A DNA stretch of 43,906 nucleotides from Oscillospiraceae bacterium (lineage in GTDB: Bacteria; Bacillota; Clostridia; Oscillospirales; CAG-272), in NCBI GenBank assembly GCA_015063535.1, contig SVTY01000013.1:1-43906 (forward strand), written 5' to 3'. Below the pieces are notes generated by a model that searched no databases, was not told the origin of the DNA, and worked only from the letters and a program-made list of their open reading frames with translations. This document shows positions 41,964 through 43,906 of this stretch, one piece after another (the stretch's first letter is position 1; the number at the start of each line of letters is the position of its first letter). The translations under genes were made by a program, and so were the position numbers.

Positions 41964-43492
41964 TTTGCCTCCTCCTTTGCCGTTCCCAGTATATCGGTAT
42001 TCAGATCAAACAAGATTTTCTCCCCGTCCGGCACCGTTTGACCGCCCGAAACATGATAGCTTTGCAAGGTAAAGTGAATGATACCGCAGCCCACGGGAAT
42101 ATGGTTGATATTCAAGGCAAAAATATAAGCACCACCCAGATCCTGTGCCGTATAATCCACTCTCGTTTCCTCTGAGCCGTAGCCCGTAATGCTTCTGTAC
42201 ACACTCTCGAATTGCCGATCTTGTTCTTTGGTTCCAATCTTTTCATGCGCCCCATACGCCATCACCTTCAAACCGACCGCCTCATAAGAAAGCGAATCCA
42301 CCACGCCGACAATGCGAAGGCTGAATTGATCGGTAATCTCGTGCGAAAGCTGATACCCTACCAGCTTGGTTCCAAATTGCATAGGCTCTTCCGTGGGAAT
42401 ATCCGACAGCCGCATGGAAGCGACCGTGCTTGGCAAGGCGTATCCGTTCCGATCGGCTTTCCAATGCGTCAAGCCGTATTGCGCCAAGGTCAGCATCGCA
42501 TCCAATCCCGTCAGATCATCTTCCTTCACCGAAGCATACTGCCCCAAAAGGGTTTCGGCAACGCCGATCCCGGGGATCGGCGACGATCCGTTTGCCGTGT
42601 ATAGATTGTTCTGCAACGTCACTTCTGCCGAGGCAGAGCCGTAAAGTGCCCCCTGCTTCCCTGCCGAGGAAACAATAGCAGCATCCGCAACCGAACAGGA
42701 AACCGTGCCTGCCACATCTGCCGCTCCAAGCAATCCGCCCACGGCACCCGTCGAACCATTCAATACGCCGTAGGAAGCGCAATCCTTGACAAAAAACGAA
42801 CCGTAATTTGCTATACCGATCAAGCCGCCCAAATTTTTTGCGGAACTTGCGGTGATCGTTCCCGCAAACACACAGGAATCGGCATCCAACAAAAATGCCT
42901 GACAGCGACCGATCAAACCGCCCACATTCGCATTGCTCGCAGTACACCGAATATCCACATCCACATAGAGATTTTCCAAAGTGGCGGTTTGCGTGGTGTA
43001 CATTTGCCCAAAGATCGCTCCCACATAGGTGGCTGTGTTGCTTACGATCAAGGAATTGACGATCGACAAATTTCGCACGCATGCAGAGGTTCCCTGGGGC
43101 TTGCCGAATATCCCCACATAGGTTTTCGTGGATGGATAGTAAAGCCCCGAAACGGTATGCTCATTTCCCTCGAAGATTCCCGCAAAATTTTCTGTTCCCG
43201 TGTTATACCAAGGAATCAATGTGTTGGTTTGAAGATCATCGGCAGACAGATCGCCGTCATTGATCGTCACATCGCACAATAGCTCAATTGTTTTTCCGGA
43301 AAAATTGTTTTTTGTTGCAAGCAAATACCCAAATCCGAGAAAATCCTCGCTATCTCGAAGATACAATACCTCATCGGACGCATGATACCATGAGATATCG
43401 TAATTCATAGTAGCCGCAGAACAAACCGAAAAAATCGACAATACAGAAAGCAGCAGTACGACTGAAAGAATAAATGTGATACACCGTTTCAT
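41960..43492 (-). CDS. Secreted GLUG-repeat surface protein
   Basis: A 510-residue exported protein. A signal peptide (MKRCITFILSVVLLLSVLSI) is cut near SAA. The first ~330 residues are a run of parallel-beta, GLUG-type repeats, with recurring VGGLIG, LGGLIGIA, VGGLLGAA and strand-rich spacers, as in adhesins and wall-associated proteins. The last ~150 residues form a separate beta domain (LSHEITDQFSLRIVGVVDS). No LPxTG or S-layer anchor is seen, so it may be released or held by other means. It is co-transcribed with the 44-residue peptide. Confidence 0.8.
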   Translation of the reverse strand: MKRCITFILSVVLLLSVLSIFSVCSAATMNYDISWYHASDEVLYLRDSEDFLGFGYLLATKNNFSGKTIELLCDVTINDGDLSADDLQTNTLIPWYNTGTENFAGIFEGNEHTVSGLYYPSTKTYVGIFGKPQGTSACVRNLSIVNSLIVSNTATYVGAIFGQMYTTQTATLENLYVDVDIRCTASNANVGGLIGRCQAFLLDADSCVFAGTITASSAKNLGGLIGIANYGSFFVKDCASYGVLNGSTGAVGGLLGAADVAGTVSCSVADAAIVSSAGKQGALYGSASAEVTLQNNLYTANGSSPIPGIGVAETLLGQYASVKEDDLTGLDAMLTLAQYGLTHWKADRNGYALPSTVASMRLSDIPTEEPMQFGTKLVGYQLSHEITDQFSLRIVGVVDSLSYEAVGLKVMAYGAHEKIGTKEQDRQFESVYRSITGYGSEETRVDYTAQDLGGAYIFALNINHIPVGCGIIHFTLQSYHVSGGQTVPDGEKILFDLNTDILGTAKEEAK

Positions 43493-43534
43493 AATAGCCT
43501 CTTTTCTATGCTTTTATTGGTTGTAACATGTATC

Positions 43535-43563
43535 AATATACCATTTTTGTCGTATTTTGTCAA
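43535..43563 (-). promoter_or_regulatory. Sigma-A-type promoter of the GLUG operon
   Basis: Minus strand: TTGACA (43563-43558), a 17-base spacer and TATATT (43540-43535), giving a leader of about 35 bases. Confidence 0.8.
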
Positions 43564-43654
43564 GCTATATGCGGTAATTTTTCCCAAAATATCAAATAGA
43601 ATTTTTTGTTTTCTTCAAAAATATAATTTTTTCAAGAAAAAAACAAAAAAGCCC

Positions 43655-43683
43655 TTGCTTTTTTGGGGCGCATATGGTATAAT
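43655..43683 (+). promoter_or_regulatory. Promoter of the terminal structured RNA
   Basis: TTGCTT (43655-43660), a 17-base spacer and TATAAT (43678-43683). The predicted start falls at about 43688-43690, next to the first stem of the RNA, with no room for a coding gene. Confidence 0.75.
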
Positions 43684-43686
43684 ATG

Positions 43687-43906
43687 TGTTGGTCGATTTT
43701 TTCAGTGAAGGTTGCGGTCGATAGGTTTCTATCAAAATTCCAACAATAAGATTTCATATGGAGAGTTATCTCGCCTATAGCGAGAATACCCACACCCTGC
43801 GCCTGACAAGCGAGCTTGTCGATCTTCGGGTGGGGTATGCGAAGTGGATTCGGACAACAAGTTGTCCGAGCCAGTCGATATCTGCCCCGTATGAAATTGA
43901 AAATTT
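43687..43906 (+). ncRNA. Unassigned structured RNA, cut by the window edge
   Basis: No reading frame of note crosses this stretch, yet it folds well. TGTTGG (43687-43692) pairs with CCAACA (43740-43745) and encloses the hairpin GATAG/CTATC. A 10-12-pair closing stem joins 43752-43761 to 43887-43896. It holds three hairpins: TCTCGC/GCGAGA (43769-43785), an 11-pair stem with one bulged A (ATACCC..ACCC with GGGTGGGGTAT, 43786-43838) capped by GACAAG/CTTGTC, and CGGACAAC/GTTGTCCG (43851-43868). GTCGAT occurs four times. It is a multi-branched RNA, unlike 6S, tmRNA or RNase P. A raiA-type RNA is a guess only. Confidence 0.5.

Noticed and set aside
43687-43906. 6S RNA or T-box leader
   Set aside because: The multi-branched fold does not match the single long hairpin of 6S RNA, and the T-box sequence and specifier motifs are absent; GGGTGG occurs only within a stem.
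1-43906. CRISPR arrays, tRNA genes, insertion sequences, prophage or biosynthetic clusters
   Set aside because: No spaced direct repeats, cloverleaf sequences, transposase or phage proteins, or large biosynthetic enzymes could be found by reading both strands.

Overview
The window looks like chromosome from a spore-forming member of the Clostridia, probably an Oscillospirales/Ruminococcaceae-type gut bacterium. No rRNA is present, so this rests on gene content. Support comes from sigG, dpaA/dpaB (dipicolinate synthase) and whiA, a single-chain large PurL, a DUF4430 lipoprotein plus ECF S-component pair, strong G-rich ribosome binding sites, and many TTGAca-17-TATAAT promoters. Gene order is dense and mostly housekeeping. 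I see no phage, insertion sequence, CRISPR array, tRNA or rRNA gene.

Layout: (1) 1-157, a long perfect inverted repeat and two terminators. (2) 171-2689 (minus), HAD phosphatase - murB - whiA. (3) 2853-11966 (plus), Gfo/Idh oxidoreductase, coaE, lytic transglycosylase, M18 aminopeptidase, prfA, Sua5/TsaC, polysaccharide deacetylase, a divergent type II topoisomerase A subunit and a 38-residue membrane peptide. (4) 12145-21508 (minus), a purine operon behind a ZTP riboswitch: purE-purM-purN-purO-purH (transformylase only)-purD-purL. (5) 21539-22860 (minus), a cobalamin riboswitch driving a DUF4430 lipoprotein and an ECF substrate-specific subunit. (6) 23002-33261 (minus), a conserved membrane protein of unknown function, topB, a small P-loop protein, pgi, a D-Ala-D-Ala carboxypeptidase, and a nucleotidyltransferase-galE-galM sugar cluster. 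(7) 33445-36664 (plus), a Crp/Fnr regulator followed by a NitT/TauT-type ABC importer. (8) 36725-41358, sporulation genes sigG (plus) and dpaA-dpaB (minus), then comEC (minus). (9) 41526-41753, an acyl carrier protein; 41829-43492 (minus), a GLUG-repeat surface protein and a coupled 44-residue Cys-rich peptide. (10) 43655-43906, a promoter followed at once by an unassigned, highly structured RNA that reaches the window edge.

How the parts work together: the ZTP riboswitch senses the AICAR nucleotides that build up when formyl-folate is short, and the operon behind it encodes both formyl-folate-dependent purine enzymes. The cobalamin riboswitch controls B12 capture and uptake. sigG and the dipicolinate synthase genes are convergent across a shared terminator and serve late spore development.

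The most unusual observations are: an ABC substrate-binding protein whose two halves are in swapped order (apparent circular permutation), next to a permease broken by a one-base shift in a C run; a hairpin that buries the sigG ribosome binding site; a short CxxCxxC peptide translationally coupled to a GLUG protein; an orphan topoisomerase A subunit with non-standard residues at the quinolone positions; a ComEC with a degraded metallo-hydrolase motif; and the unassigned RNA at the right edge.
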